Source of the DNA: Alkalihalophilus pseudofirmus OF4
GTDB taxonomy: Bacteria > Bacillota > Bacilli > Bacillales > Bacillaceae_D
Direction: 5' to 3'
Length of the DNA stretch: 64,000 nucleotides
Assembly: GCF_000005825.2 (NCBI RefSeq)
Contig: NC_013791.2
Span: 2,294,001 to 2,358,000 of the forward strand
The notes under the pieces are model-generated. The model did no database searches and was not told where the DNA came from. It saw nothing but the letters and a program-made list of their open reading frames with translations. The position numbers were made by a program, and so were the translations under genes. Of this stretch, positions 18,278 through 27,913 are shown one piece after another. Numbering within the stretch: the first letter of the stretch is position 1; each line of letters begins with the position of its first letter.

Positions 18278-19087
18278 TTAACGTTTTAGATTTACTAATT
18301 CCTGTAGAATCTCATCAGACGTTGTAATAATACGAGTATTCGCTTGGAAACCGCGCTGTGCAACAATCATCTCTGTGAATTCTTCAGATAAATCAACGTT
18401 AGACATTTCAAGAGTGCCGGCTACTAGTGCGCCGGTACCATCATTAGTCGGTGTAGTCCTTTGAGCTGCCCCTGAGTTATCAGTGACCTGATACAAATTA
18501 TCCCCTTCTTTCTGCAAACCTTCAGGGTTACTAAAATATGCAAGAGATATAGTTCCTGGGGATGTCAACTGACCAGCGCTATCAATCACATTTACAACAC
18601 CAGCTTGACCTATACTAAAACTTTGAGAATCAGGAGCAATTTGAATCCGCGAGCCCGGGTCGCTATCATCTAAGAGATAGAGACCATTGGCATTTACAAT
18701 ATAACCATCTTCATCCAGATAAAAATTACCAGCTCTCGAATAATACGTTGTACCACCAGTTTCTGAGTCGCTCAATCTAAAATAACCATTACCAGATATA
18801 CCTAAATCAAGCGATCGGTTCGTATTCTGTAAACTTCCTTGTGTATGAATCGTATCAATGGTAGCTAATTGAGAGCCTAATCCTACTTGGCGTGGGTTTG
18901 TTCCACCTCTACCATTTACAACAGGTCCACTTGCGCCCGCTATTTGTTGACTTACCATATCAGAAAATGTTGTGCGCCCCTTCTTAAAACCTGCAGTATT
19001 CACATTTGAAATATTATTTCCAATTACATCTAATTTTGTTTGGAAGTTTCTCATTCCTGAAATACCTGAGTACATTGAACGTAACAT
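18278..19087 (-). CDS. flgE: Flagellar hook protein FlgE (FlgG-type short form of Bacillus)
   Basis: 269 residues, near the 264 of B. subtilis FlgE. N-terminal rod/hook motif MLRSMYSGISGM plus LDVIGNNISNVNTAGFKKGR; C-terminal EFTEMIVAQRGFQANTRIIT and DEILQELVNLKR, both typical of axial proteins that form coiled coils. Exported by the type III apparatus. ATG follows AAAAGGAGTGACTGAC; a 27-codon upstream extension is not homologous. A GGATCA/TGATCC hairpin follows the stop. Confidence 0.96.
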   Translation of the reverse strand: MLRSMYSGISGMRNFQTKLDVIGNNISNVNTAGFKKGRTTFSDMVSQQIAGASGPVVNGRGGTNPRQVGLGSQLATIDTIHTQGSLQNTNRSLDLGISGNGYFRLSDSETGGTTYYSRAGNFYLDEDGYIVNANGLYLLDDSDPGSRIQIAPDSQSFSIGQAGVVNVIDSAGQLTSPGTISLAYFSNPEGLQKEGDNLYQVTDNSGAAQRTTPTNDGTGALVAGTLEMSNVDLSEEFTEMIVAQRGFQANTRIITTSDEILQELVNLKR

Positions 19088-19160
19088 GTCAGTCACTCCT
19101 TTTAGTGTATGCTGCATCAGTCGGTCAGCAGCGACAGCCTCCCATAAGGGTCCAGCCTTT

Positions 19161-19547
19161 TTAATCAATTACAATCGTTCCGTTTATATTGGTGAAAATT
19201 TGTGATTTTGCTTCTTGGCGGTCCATGACGGTTATGACAGTGTTATTTTTCGCACTGACAACTAAGGTTGCATCATCCGTTATTACTAGAGAATCGGTTA
19301 CCCCTTTTTGTTTCGCTTCAGCTACTTTTCGGTTAATTGTCTCCCATTGCGCTGAATTGATTTCTATCCCGCGTTTATCCATCCGATCGTTAGCGTGTTT
19401 GCTTATTTTAAGTGCAGCCGGCTTGACAATCTGCTGCTGTAATACATCTTTAAATGATGTTTTAGCGGCCGCATTTTTGGGTATCTCTTTTTTTGAATAA
19501 GGTTTCGGCAGAGCATGTACCGATTGGATAGGAAACCCATTATTCAT
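19161..19547 (-). CDS. Flagellar operon protein, TIGR02530-type
   Basis: 128 residues. The motif ISKHANDRMDKRGIEI and the C-terminal VVSAKNNTVITVMDR place it in the family of conserved small proteins found between flgD and flgE in Firmicute flagellar operons (TIGR02530). Molecular function is unknown; a role in hook assembly is inferred only from position. ATG at 19547 follows AGGGGGTATGACC. No signal peptide or membrane segment. Confidence 0.85.
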   Translation of the reverse strand: MNNGFPIQSVHALPKPYSKKEIPKNAAAKTSFKDVLQQQIVKPAALKISKHANDRMDKRGIEINSAQWETINRKVAEAKQKGVTDSLVITDDATLVVSAKNNTVITVMDRQEAKSQIFTNINGTIVID

Positions 19548-19561
19548 GGTCATACCCCCTT

Positions 19562-20071
19562 TTATTCTGCTGTGTTCTCATCACTCGAATCTCCACTTGG
19601 CGGATTGGCCGGTTGACTTCCTTTTACTGCACTAACCTGAGTAAGCTGTTCGTGATGAATCCAGCGATTATTATCTAGTAAAATTCGGATTGTTCCATCA
19701 AAATCTACTTTTACAGATTGAACTTTATTGTCGTTGTATTGAAGTTCCGTCCGGTACTCATCCACATCGACTTCTTGCACCCACTTCACTTCTTTGCCAA
19801 TCAGCTCACTAAATTGAACAAGGCTTTGACTTGTTTGAACATCCACAAATTTTTGAATGGTGTTGTTCATATTGGTCATTTGTTCTAGTGAAGAAAACTG
19901 TGCCATTTGCGCAATAAACTCTCGGTCGTCCATCGGGTTTGAAGGATCTTGGTTTTGAAGCTGGGTAATTAATAATTTCAGAAAATCATCTTTCCCTAAC
20001 ATATTTTGACCCGTATTGGAGGTCGGCTTCGGTTGATTTTGCAAAAAGTAACTTTCATTAATGGTCGGCAT
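19562..20071 (-). CDS. flgD: Flagellar hook assembly (capping) protein FlgD
   Basis: 169 residues. The FlgD signature [40 protein letters not shown]-type N-terminal region is clear (residues about 27-65), followed by a short beta domain. FlgD caps the growing hook and is shed when the hook is complete. It starts directly after fliK, with TAGGTGAATAGG before the ATG. Slightly longer than B. subtilis FlgD because of a Ser/Asp-rich tail. Confidence 0.95.
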   Translation of the reverse strand: MPTINESYFLQNQPKPTSNTGQNMLGKDDFLKLLITQLQNQDPSNPMDDREFIAQMAQFSSLEQMTNMNNTIQKFVDVQTSQSLVQFSELIGKEVKWVQEVDVDEYRTELQYNDNKVQSVKVDFDGTIRILLDNNRWIHHEQLTQVSAVKGSQPANPPSGDSSDENTAE

Positions 20072-20080
20072 CCTATTCAC

Positions 20081-21304
20081 CTACACTTCTTCGTTAAATG
20101 TTATTTCATCTAAAAAGGCGCGGAAGGTATCATCCTCTTCTGCTTGTTGAGTCTCTTTTTGCTGTTCTCTGTCATCATGAGGTCTTTCTTTATTAGATGA
20201 TTGGTCATCCTTAATGGATGATTGGTTTTGAGAGAATACTTCCACACGTTCTACGTTAATCTGCTGGCTGTTAAAAGCTTGCCTCAAATGGTGAAGCTGT
20301 GATTCCACTAGTTCCTTTGCAGCGCTTGAACTAGTTAGCAGTCTTGCTACTAACATACCTTCTACTTGAGTTAGTTGAACATCTAACCTTCCTAAATGAG
20401 CTGGAAACAGTCTGATAGAGAACGTGTTCATACCTGCTTCATTAGTGCGGAAATGACCTCTTTGTATCATTTGTTCAAACTGTCTTAATAGCTGCTGCTG
20501 CTGCACCTCTTTAGGGTGCTGATCCCCTAGATGAATAACCGCTTGTTCGGTTCTGCTCATCAAAGGATTAAACATCACGCCGTTATGCAGCGGTAATATA
20601 GTTGAAGGGGGCTGTTGATCAGCAGTTGTTCGAGCAAATGTTTGAGTTACATCCGGTTTCTCAGTAAACAACCTATTAATCGCAGCTTTAATCACTTCAT
20701 CTGCAGGAGCTTGAGCTTTCTGCTGTGAGAGCGCTCGTTCCATACCTTCTAAAAACCGTTCAATCCTCGAGATATTCGGTTCTTTTGGAGTATCAGCCAT
20801 TACCTGTGGAAGCACCTTGTCAAATGGGATTATGTCTGGAACTTTAGCGGTCCCTTGTGTTTCTATAAACTGACTTAAAAGCACTCCGATAACTGCCAGT
20901 TGTTCTTCCGGCCATTCCTTCACCATTCGCTCTACCGCATCTGAAGAAATCGTCAGTCCTCCCCCGTCACTCAGATTATTAATCCAAGCCATAATCTCAT
21001 CTTTCCATTCAACAGGAAGGATAGAAATCAGTTTCTCCACTGATCCATTCTCTAACAAGTCTTCTAATTCTTCCTCAATTCTAACTCCAGCTAACGACTG
21101 TAACCATTCGCTCAGAGATATTTCACCTTGTTCCTCTTGAGGTATTAGCAAGTCCTCGCTAATAAGCTCTGCCGATAACTGTTGGCTCAAAATATTCGAA
21201 AAAGGGTCACCTGATGTTAAATTTCCATTCCCTTGTTTAGGAACAGTAACTGTATTACTTGTCGTTACTGGTGCAAAAAAGTTCATCATCGCGTTCGCAT
21301 TCAT
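20081..21304 (-). CDS. fliK: Flagellar hook-length control protein FliK
   Basis: 407 residues. The poorly conserved N-terminal ruler region is followed by the conserved C-terminal domain (FSIRLFPAHLGRLDVQLTQ, then LLTSSSAAKELVESQL and LRQAFNSQQINVERVEV). FliK measures hook length and triggers FlhB switching. ATG follows GAAAGGAGGTGAAAGA. A second FliK-like C-terminal domain occurs in ylqG near 40-42 kb. Confidence 0.93.
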   Translation of the reverse strand: MNANAMMNFFAPVTTSNTVTVPKQGNGNLTSGDPFSNILSQQLSAELISEDLLIPQEEQGEISLSEWLQSLAGVRIEEELEDLLENGSVEKLISILPVEWKDEIMAWINNLSDGGGLTISSDAVERMVKEWPEEQLAVIGVLLSQFIETQGTAKVPDIIPFDKVLPQVMADTPKEPNISRIERFLEGMERALSQQKAQAPADEVIKAAINRLFTEKPDVTQTFARTTADQQPPSTILPLHNGVMFNPLMSRTEQAVIHLGDQHPKEVQQQQLLRQFEQMIQRGHFRTNEAGMNTFSIRLFPAHLGRLDVQLTQVEGMLVARLLTSSSAAKELVESQLHHLRQAFNSQQINVERVEVFSQNQSSIKDDQSSNKERPHDDREQQKETQQAEEDDTFRAFLDEITFNEEV

Positions 21305-21335
21305 TCTTTCACCTCCTTTCACAATCTAATTCCAA

Positions 21336-21899
21336 TCATTGACTTGTTAAACGGCTCATTAAATCAGCTGCAGCAGCTGAGTCCATCTTTGCAAGAATCG
21401 CTGCTCTTGAATCCGTTTTTAATTGGGAGAGGTGAAGGAGCGCTTCTTCTGTTTGAAGCTCAGAAATAATCGCTGCTGCATTTTTAGCAGACATCGCTTC
21501 GTACGTTTTAGCGATTTCACTCAGTTCTTGTGTTGCGTTATTATTTAATTCCTGTTCAACTAGCAGCCTTTGTTCCATTTCTATGACTTCATTTTCAAGC
21601 TCTGTAATTTTTGCATCCCTTTCAGCAATCTGCTGCTGCAATAAGGCAATTTCATTTTGATCCGCTGTAATATCTATGTCCTGATCTTCTGTCTCTGATT
21701 CAATAATGTCCTCCTCATCATCCTCCATTAGGCTTGACACATAAGGGATTGATGACGCGGCTTGCTTAGCTGTTCCCAACACATCAAAGCCGATCATATT
21801 AAGAATGACGCTAAAGAAGATCACCCCAAAAATAACCGGAATAAGAATAACGAGAACAAACATTTGAAGTTTGCTATGCGTTTTTTCCTTTATACTCAT
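21336..21899 (-). CDS. motE: YlxF/MotE-family flagellar operon protein
   Basis: 187 residues with one N-terminal membrane helix (LQMFVLVILIPVIFGVIFFSVI), an acidic linker, a coiled coil (about 70-130) and a C-terminal MgtE-N-like segment (YEAMSAKNAAAIISEL). MotE/YlxF proteins are thought to chaperone stator proteins in some bacteria; the Bacillus role is not settled. ATG at 21899 follows AGGTGGATAGG. Confidence 0.85.
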   Translation of the reverse strand: MSIKEKTHSKLQMFVLVILIPVIFGVIFFSVILNMIGFDVLGTAKQAASSIPYVSSLMEDDEEDIIESETEDQDIDITADQNEIALLQQQIAERDAKITELENEVIEMEQRLLVEQELNNNATQELSEIAKTYEAMSAKNAAAIISELQTEEALLHLSQLKTDSRAAILAKMDSAAAADLMSRLTSQ

Positions 21900-21908
21900 C
21901 CTATCCAC

Positions 21909-22352
21909 CTAATTCCAACGCTTTTGAAATAGTTGAATCGCAATGTCATCCATTTGAGCATTTTCAAGACGACGTTGTTCTTCTTTAAATTGTTCCTGTT
22001 TTACTTGTTTCATTTTTTCATATTTTTTAAATTCAATAGAATGTCTAACCATATCCTGCTGTTTACGATTCATCCGCTCACGAGCTAATTGGGTAGTGTG
22101 TTGAGTCTCATTGATTGCTTGCTGCAGACGTAATAACTGAGATTGACTACTTTGGAGTTCATATATAGAAATTCCCTTCGTAACCTTTTCTCTTCCTGCT
22201 TGTTCAAGATCCTCTTTCTTTTTAAGCAGGTCATACAGCTCTGTTGCTACTTGTTCAAATTGATTCATCGCTTCTGTGTATTGATTCTGGCTGTTTTTTT
22301 GTTCTTGTTCTTTCACGTTCATTACTTTCTGTAGTGCAAAATCAAACGACAT
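21909..22352 (-). CDS. fliJ: Flagellar export chaperone FliJ
   Basis: 147 residues, almost entirely alpha-helical coiled coil, starting MSFDFALQKVMNVKEQEQ. FliJ forms the stalk of the FliI ATPase and helps couple export to proton motive force. It sits immediately after fliI, with AGGTGTAGAGG before the ATG. Confidence 0.93.
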   Translation of the reverse strand: MSFDFALQKVMNVKEQEQKNSQNQYTEAMNQFEQVATELYDLLKKKEDLEQAGREKVTKGISIYELQSSQSQLLRLQQAINETQHTTQLARERMNRKQQDMVRHSIEFKKYEKMKQVKQEQFKEEQRRLENAQMDDIAIQLFQKRWN

Positions 22353-22362
22353 CCTCTACACC

Positions 22363-23670
22363 TCACCCAAATTGTTTCATTAGAAGGCTGGCAGACTCTT
22401 CAAATGACATCCGCTCATCAGTAGCTTGAGTTAAAAATTCAATAATCGCTGGATAAGCTTGGATCGCTTCATCAATCTCTTTTGAAGAGCCTCGCTTATA
22501 AGCGCCTATATTAATTAAATCTTCGGCTTCTTCATATGTAGCGATTAATTTACGCACACGTTCTGCAGCCTGTTTATGAATTGGATTAACAAGATCTGAC
22601 ATCACCCGGCTGACACTTTTTAACACATTTATCGCAGGAAACTGTCCTTTATTGGCTAACTTCCGATCTAAGACTAAGTGACCGTCAAGAATACCTCGCA
22701 CCGCATCAGCTATCGGCTCATTCATATCATCACCGTCTACTAATACAGTATAAAACGCGGTAATACTTCCTTTTGCATCTGTCCCAGACCGTTCTAACAG
22801 CTTAGGGAGCATAGCAAAAACAGAAGGAGTATATCCTTTCGTCGTTGGTGGTTCTCCGGTCGCTAACCCGACTTCACGCTGCGCCATCGCAAAACGGGTG
22901 ACCGAATCCATCATCAAATTGACATCAAGACCTTGATTTCTAAAATACTCGGCAATTGCTGTAGCCGTCATGGCTCCTTTAATTCTCATTAAAGCTGGCT
23001 GATCTGAGGTAGCTACAACTAAGATTGTGCGGCTAAGCCCTTCCGCGCCTAGATCCCGCTCAATAAAATCTTTCACTTCCCGACCACGTTCACCAATCAA
23101 AGCAATCACATTTAAATCCGCTGATGAGTTTTTGGCAAGCATTGCAAGCAATGTACTTTTACCAACCCCGCTGCCGGCAAAAATACCGATTCGCTGACCT
23201 TTTCCTACTGTAAACAAGCTGTCTATTGCTCTAACTCCCAGACTCATTGCATGCTCAATACGTGGTCTCTTTAATGGATTTGGAGGCTCATTATCTGTTG
23301 GAAAAGATGTTAATCCTTTAGGCAGCTTTTGCTGATCAAGCAGTTCTCCGCACCCATCAACCACCTTGCCAATTAAGCCGCTTCCTACCTTAATCTCAAG
23401 GGGACTTCCTGTTGCTTCTACTAAACTGCCGGGTGCAATTTCTTGAATTCCGTTTAAGGGCATTAACAGAACATATTCGTCCCTAAAGCCAACTACTTCT
23501 GCTCTGACTCTCGTTTGGTTCTGTTTGCCGACTAGTATGTAGCACAGCTCTCCTACGGATGCGACAGGACCGATTGATTCAATCATCAATCCTACTACTC
23601 TAGATACTTTTCCATACCATTTATAGGGTTGAAGTGAGGGAACTGAAGAGATTAATGATTGAGCTTTCAT
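22363..23670 (-). CDS. fliI: Flagellar export ATPase FliI
   Basis: 435 residues, F1-beta-like. Walker A is GIFAGSGVGKST, the Glu loop GERGREVKDF, and Walker B with the family motif is LMMDSVTRFAMAQREV. It energises substrate unfolding and delivery to FlhA/FlhB and is inhibited by FliH. Start ATG after GGAGGCTTAAGTG, just past the fliH stop; GTG one codon earlier is possible. Confidence 0.97.
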   Translation of the reverse strand: MKAQSLISSVPSLQPYKWYGKVSRVVGLMIESIGPVASVGELCYILVGKQNQTRVRAEVVGFRDEYVLLMPLNGIQEIAPGSLVEATGSPLEIKVGSGLIGKVVDGCGELLDQQKLPKGLTSFPTDNEPPNPLKRPRIEHAMSLGVRAIDSLFTVGKGQRIGIFAGSGVGKSTLLAMLAKNSSADLNVIALIGERGREVKDFIERDLGAEGLSRTILVVATSDQPALMRIKGAMTATAIAEYFRNQGLDVNLMMDSVTRFAMAQREVGLATGEPPTTKGYTPSVFAMLPKLLERSGTDAKGSITAFYTVLVDGDDMNEPIADAVRGILDGHLVLDRKLANKGQFPAINVLKSVSRVMSDLVNPIHKQAAERVRKLIATYEEAEDLINIGAYKRGSSKEIDEAIQAYPAIIEFLTQATDERMSFEESASLLMKQFG

Positions 23671-23673
23671 CAC

Positions 23674-24486
23674 TTAAGCCTCCTCGAGTCGATCATGAAG
23701 CTGTTTTTTTAACTGAGTAAGCTGATGGTCAATTGTTGCATCCATTCGGCCGTATTTCGTTTCAATCACACAGCCGTTCTCAGCTAGAGCGGGGTCTGCA
23801 TAAATATAGAGCTCCTCGCTATGTGTAAGAAATAGATGTAACTCTTCTTTTTGCTGCCTTGTTCGTTCAAACCAATCAGGGTGGACATAAATTTTCACAT
23901 CTTCATGTTCTTGAACCTCTTTGATGACCTGCTTTACAAGTTGATCCCACACTTCTGGAAGCTCATCTAGTCCACGGCCGATCACTCTTCTGGAAAGCTC
24001 TACAGCTAAATCGACAATCACTGACTCTGCCTGTTCTACAACTTTATGAAATTCATCTTTTGCGCTCATAATAATGCTGTTTGCTTCTTCAATACTTTCT
24101 TTGTATTCATTAAATCCATCTTCTCGCCCTTTGAGGAGACCTGCCTGGTAGCCTTCCTCCTTCATCTGCTCATACATATATTCTTGCTCTTTTATAGCTT
24201 CACTTTTGTCAAACTCAATTTGCTCATACATTTCTTTAATATGAAGCTCTGCGTCTTCTATCATTTGCTTAACCTTTTGGTCAGCTTCATCTAATTTTTG
24301 TTTTACAATCTCGTCTGCATCCATACTATTAATAGTACTAGCAGTTCTAAAGCTCTCTACATGCGTGTCTTCTTCTGCATGAATGAGAGGTTGAAAACTT
24401 TCATCTTCAGCTAGCTTTCGGATTACAATTTGCTTAGCCTGCTTAAAGCTGGACTTAGAATGGACTGACTTAATAACTTTAGACAA
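23674..24486 (-). CDS. fliH: Flagellar export ATPase regulator FliH
   Basis: 270 residues. A long coiled coil (about 60-140) with the FliH-typical GLLKGREDGFNEYKES is followed by a V/A-ATPase subunit E-like C-terminal domain (VIVDLAVELSRRVIG). FliH tethers FliI to the C-ring and restrains its ATPase. It starts at TTG after GGAGGGG and overlaps the fliG end by eight bases. The open frame is intact. Confidence 0.94.
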   Translation of the reverse strand: MSKVIKSVHSKSSFKQAKQIVIRKLAEDESFQPLIHAEEDTHVESFRTASTINSMDADEIVKQKLDEADQKVKQMIEDAELHIKEMYEQIEFDKSEAIKEQEYMYEQMKEEGYQAGLLKGREDGFNEYKESIEEANSIIMSAKDEFHKVVEQAESVIVDLAVELSRRVIGRGLDELPEVWDQLVKQVIKEVQEHEDVKIYVHPDWFERTRQQKEELHLFLTHSEELYIYADPALAENGCVIETKYGRMDATIDHQLTQLKKQLHDRLEEA

Positions 24487-25495
24487 TCACATCATCCCCT
24501 CCGCCACGGGCAATAACGATTTCTCCTGCCTCTTCTAAGCGGCGGATGACAGCGACAATTCTTGTTTGAGCTTCTTCAACATCTCTCAATCGAACCGGCC
24601 CCATAAACTCCATTTCATCTTTAAAGGCCTCAGCCATACGTTGAGACATGTTGCTGAATACCACTTCTTTCACTTCATCACTAGCCACTTTAAGCGATAA
24701 TTGTAAATCTTCATTCTCAACATCACGAATTACGCGCTGGATGGAGCGGTTATCAAGTGTGACAATATCTTCAAAGACAAACATTCTCTTTTTAATCTCT
24801 TCAGCAAGTTCTGGGTCTTGTATTTCAAGCGCATCAAGGATTGTGCGTTCAGTTGAACGGTCAACACTGTTAAGCACGTCAACGACCGCTTCAATCCCGC
24901 CTGCTTCTGTGTAATCTTGTGTCATTGTAGAAGACAGCTTTTGTTCTAAGATGGATTCCACTTCATTTATAATTTCTGGGGAAGTGCTGTCCATTAATGC
25001 GATCCTTTTTGCAACATCTGCTTGAACTTCCTGTGGCAGTTCAGAAAGAATCGTTCCCGCTTGAGTTGAATCTAAATAACTTAAAATTAATGCAATGGTT
25101 TGCGGGTGTTCATTTTGAATAAAGTTTAAGATTTGTGAAGGATCTGATTTTCTTGCAAAATCAAAAGGTCTCACTTGAAGAGTAGACGTCAGCCGATTAA
25201 TAATATCCATCGCATTCGCTTCCCCTAGTGCTTTCTCAAGAATGCTTTTGGCATATCCAATACCGCCTTGAGCAATATAGTCTTGAGCCAAAACAAGAGA
25301 ATGAAACTGCTCAAGTATATCTTCTTTCATTTCACTATCTACTTTTCTAACATTCGCAATCTCAAGGGTAAGCTGTTCAATTTCTTCCTCCGATAAATGC
25401 TTATACACTTGCGCAGATACATCTGGACCAAGTGAGATTAGGAGAATTGCTGCTTTTCACTTCCCTGTTAATCCTTTTTTTGCTGACTGTGCCAA
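24479..25495 (-). pseudogene. fliG: Flagellar motor switch protein FliG, interrupted by an in-frame TGA
   Basis: FliG joins the MS-ring (FliF) to the C-ring and contacts the stator. The C-terminal 309 residues are fully open and highly conserved, including SYLDSTQAGTILSELP, the TSPEIINEVE segment and RDVEEAQTRIV. Upstream in the same frame lie a GGAGG site, a TTG start, ten more codons ending LTGK, then TGA at 25457-25459, then KAAILLISLGPDVSA joining the rest. The total is 338 sense codons plus the stop, the length of B. subtilis FliG, where codon 13 is Gln. A restart at GTG 25408 has no ribosome site and would lack the first 29 residues of the FliF-binding domain. It could be a real nonsense mutation, readthrough or a sequencing error. 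Confidence 0.88.
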
Positions 25496-25506
25496 AGCTC
25501 TCCCTC

Positions 25507-27081
25507 CTAATCTTCAGATAACCATGTACGAAGAAGTTTTGAAAATTCTTCAGGCTTTTCTTTCGCCATACGTTCTAATTGCTTGCGTTTTGTTGCAGAT
25601 TCACCGGTGTCTTCATCTGGAAGATCAGGTACAACTGCTGCTTGCTGCTGAATAACGAGTTCTTCTTCCTCTTCTTGCTTTCTTTTTCTCATTAATAAGA
25701 CGATAAGCAAAATGATAATAACAACTAAGACCCCTGCAACCACATACATCCAAACAGGTATAACCGTTAATGGAGCTTGGGTTGTATCCGGCTTCCCTTC
25801 AAATGGCTGCGAGGAAACATAAATTTTTTCATTAATACCAGCTTCTGTTAACTCATCCGCATAAACACCTGAGATACTTGTGCGTACGATCGTCCCTAAA
25901 ATTTGCTGTATATCATCTAATCGTTCCTGAGGAAGAACATCCATTCCTTCTGGCGGCTCTACCATGACTTGAATACCAAGATCACGAATTTTATAAGGGC
26001 TTTCTACTATGTCACGGTTAATACGGTTGACTTCATTATTAATTCGATCTTCCGTACGCTCATATTCCGATTCCCCTTGTCCTACAGCACCAGGGAAGTT
26101 TGGAATACCCTCACCAGTTCCTTCAACCCCGCCGGCTGGCGTTCCCTCTCCTGTATACGTCTCAGTAACTCGTTCAATGCTCACAGCAATGCCTTCAATA
26201 TTTTCAGGATCAACTGGTTCTACTAAAGATTCTTGACGATTCTCCTGAGTGAAATCAATATCAGTTGTAACTGACACCAGCACCTTATCCTGACCTACGA
26301 CGGTTCCTAGCATCCGCTGTAAGTTTAGGGTTAAGTCTCTCTCAATTTCACGTTGAATCGTACGTTGTTGTTCAAAAGCAGATAATGTCGTTGACTGATT
26401 TCCATCATTATCATAAAAATAATCCTCAAACATTTGGTTCATTATGACGATATTCTCTATAGGGAGGTTTGGAACACTTTTAGATACTAGATGATAAAGT
26501 GCTTTAACCTGATTTTGATCCAATTGGTAGCCAGGGGCTAAATCCACTACGATGGAAGCTGTAGCTGCCTCTTGAGTCGTGTTAAGCCAAACACTCTCCT
26601 CAGGCAGGGTAATCATGACATTGGCATGATTGACGCCGTTAATATTACGGATTAAGTCTTGAAGTTCCGTTTGCATGAGACCTCGCTCCATCACGGAAAA
26701 TTCATTATCTGTCATACCAAAACCCATTTGATCTTGAAAAAAGCTGTAGTCAATGCTGCCGCTTCTAGGTATCCCCTCAGCTGCAAGATCTACTTTTAAA
26801 CTATCGACCATCGCTTCTGGTACTAGGATCGTTGTACCGTTATCTGATATTTCAGCTGGTATCCCTCTTGCGTCTAACGTTTCTTTAATCTGCCCTGTTT
26901 CTTGTAGAGTTAAATTGCTATAAAGAGGGACGTTATTCGATCTGTTTCCAAGCAATAACAATAGTATCAATAAAAGAGCGACGGCAATGAAAGCACCTGC
27001 ATAGATGCTTTTTTGCTTTTTTGTACGCCCGCTCCAGAATTCTGTCACTTTCTGTTTATATAGTACAAATTTCTCGTTCAT
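25507..27081 (-). CDS. fliF: Flagellar MS-ring protein FliF
   Basis: 524 residues. A membrane helix near residues 22-42 is followed by ring-building motifs, with SIDYSFFQDQMGFGMTDNEF and later LPEESVWLNTTQEAATASIV regions. A Gly/Glu-rich loop (about 300-345) precedes a second membrane helix near 440-465. The cytosolic tail ends FSKLLRTWLSED, the part that binds FliG. ATG follows GTGGGAGGGCGC. Intact, unlike its partner fliG. Confidence 0.96.
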   Translation of the reverse strand: MNEKFVLYKQKVTEFWSGRTKKQKSIYAGAFIAVALLLILLLLLGNRSNNVPLYSNLTLQETGQIKETLDARGIPAEISDNGTTILVPEAMVDSLKVDLAAEGIPRSGSIDYSFFQDQMGFGMTDNEFSVMERGLMQTELQDLIRNINGVNHANVMITLPEESVWLNTTQEAATASIVVDLAPGYQLDQNQVKALYHLVSKSVPNLPIENIVIMNQMFEDYFYDNDGNQSTTLSAFEQQRTIQREIERDLTLNLQRMLGTVVGQDKVLVSVTTDIDFTQENRQESLVEPVDPENIEGIAVSIERVTETYTGEGTPAGGVEGTGEGIPNFPGAVGQGESEYERTEDRINNEVNRINRDIVESPYKIRDLGIQVMVEPPEGMDVLPQERLDDIQQILGTIVRTSISGVYADELTEAGINEKIYVSSQPFEGKPDTTQAPLTVIPVWMYVVAGVLVVIIILLIVLLMRKRKQEEEEELVIQQQAAVVPDLPDEDTGESATKRKQLERMAKEKPEEFSKLLRTWLSED

Positions 27082-27133
27082 GCGCCCTCCCACAACCTAC
27101 AAAGCAAATGACTATGCAAATTTGTAAACTTGC

Positions 27134-27442
27134 TTAAACTTGCATTCGCATTATTTCTTGATAAGATTCAATCACTTTATTTCTGATTTCTACTGTAGCC
27201 TGCAGCGCTACACTTGCCTTTTGGCCGGTAATCATAACATCATGAAGATTATCAATCTCCCCACGAGCCAATTGTTCTGTTTTCATAGCAGAAACATTTT
27301 GAAGTTCGTTCACTTCTTGAACCGCTTCTGTTAATGCCGCTTTAAACGTCTCCCCTGCCTCGGCTGGAGTTTTCAACGGCTGGTTCTGTACTCCTAGCTG
27401 ATTATGTAACATAAATGGTGATGAAATACGATTTAACTCCAT
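27134..27442 (-). CDS. fliE: Flagellar hook-basal body protein FliE
   Basis: 102 residues. Conserved C-terminal core DVMITGQKASVALQATVEIRNKV followed by an ESYQEIMRMQV tail, typical of FliE. It joins the MS-ring to the rod and is the first axial export substrate. It lies between flgC and fliF as usual. Confidence 0.95.
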   Translation of the reverse strand: MELNRISSPFMLHNQLGVQNQPLKTPAEAGETFKAALTEAVQEVNELQNVSAMKTEQLARGEIDNLHDVMITGQKASVALQATVEIRNKVIESYQEIMRMQV

Positions 27443-27454
27443 CTAGTTATCCCC

Positions 27455-27910
27455 CTACCTTCCTATCTCTAAGGCTTTCATTAACATGTTCTTTGTCGCA
27501 TTTAGTGACGTCACATTTGCTTCATAAGACCTAGTAGCTGTCATTAAATCAACCATTTCTCTCAGCGGGTCTACATTAGGCATTTCAACGTATCCATCTT
27601 CATTAGCATCAGGATGAGTTGGATCATAGAGAAGTTTGAAAGGGTTTTGGTCCTCAACAATTGCCGAAGCTTTTACTCCAGTTCCGGCTTCTGAATTCTG
27701 TTTCATCGCATTTCCTAAGAAAGCAGAAAAAGGCTGCTTTTGATTCGGTTCAACGACAACCATCTTTCTTCGATATGGTGTCCACTCACCATCTACCATT
27801 CGCGCACGCGTCGTCTCTGCATTCGCCATATTAGAAGAAATTACATCCATCCTAAGTCGCTGTGTGGTAAGTGCTGAGGCACTTGCATTAAATCCACTAA
27901 AGAGTGTCAT
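27455..27910 (-). CDS. flgC: Flagellar basal-body rod protein FlgC
   Basis: 151 residues. N-terminal rod motif SALTTQRLRMDVISSNMANAETTR and C-terminal PLREMVDLMTATRSYEANV plus NMLMKALEIGR are diagnostic. It is separated from flgB by only three bases. Confidence 0.96.
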   Translation of the reverse strand: MTLFSGFNASASALTTQRLRMDVISSNMANAETTRARMVDGEWTPYRRKMVVVEPNQKQPFSAFLGNAMKQNSEAGTGVKASAIVEDQNPFKLLYDPTHPDANEDGYVEMPNVDPLREMVDLMTATRSYEANVTSLNATKNMLMKALEIGR

Positions 27911-27913
27911 CTG

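Noticed and set aside
25457-25459. TGA in fliG as selenocysteine or general stop reassignment
   Set aside because: No SECIS-like hairpin was evident, the aligned residue is Gln not Cys, and at least four other genes here (cheB, swrD, flhF, fliO) end in TGA as a normal stop.
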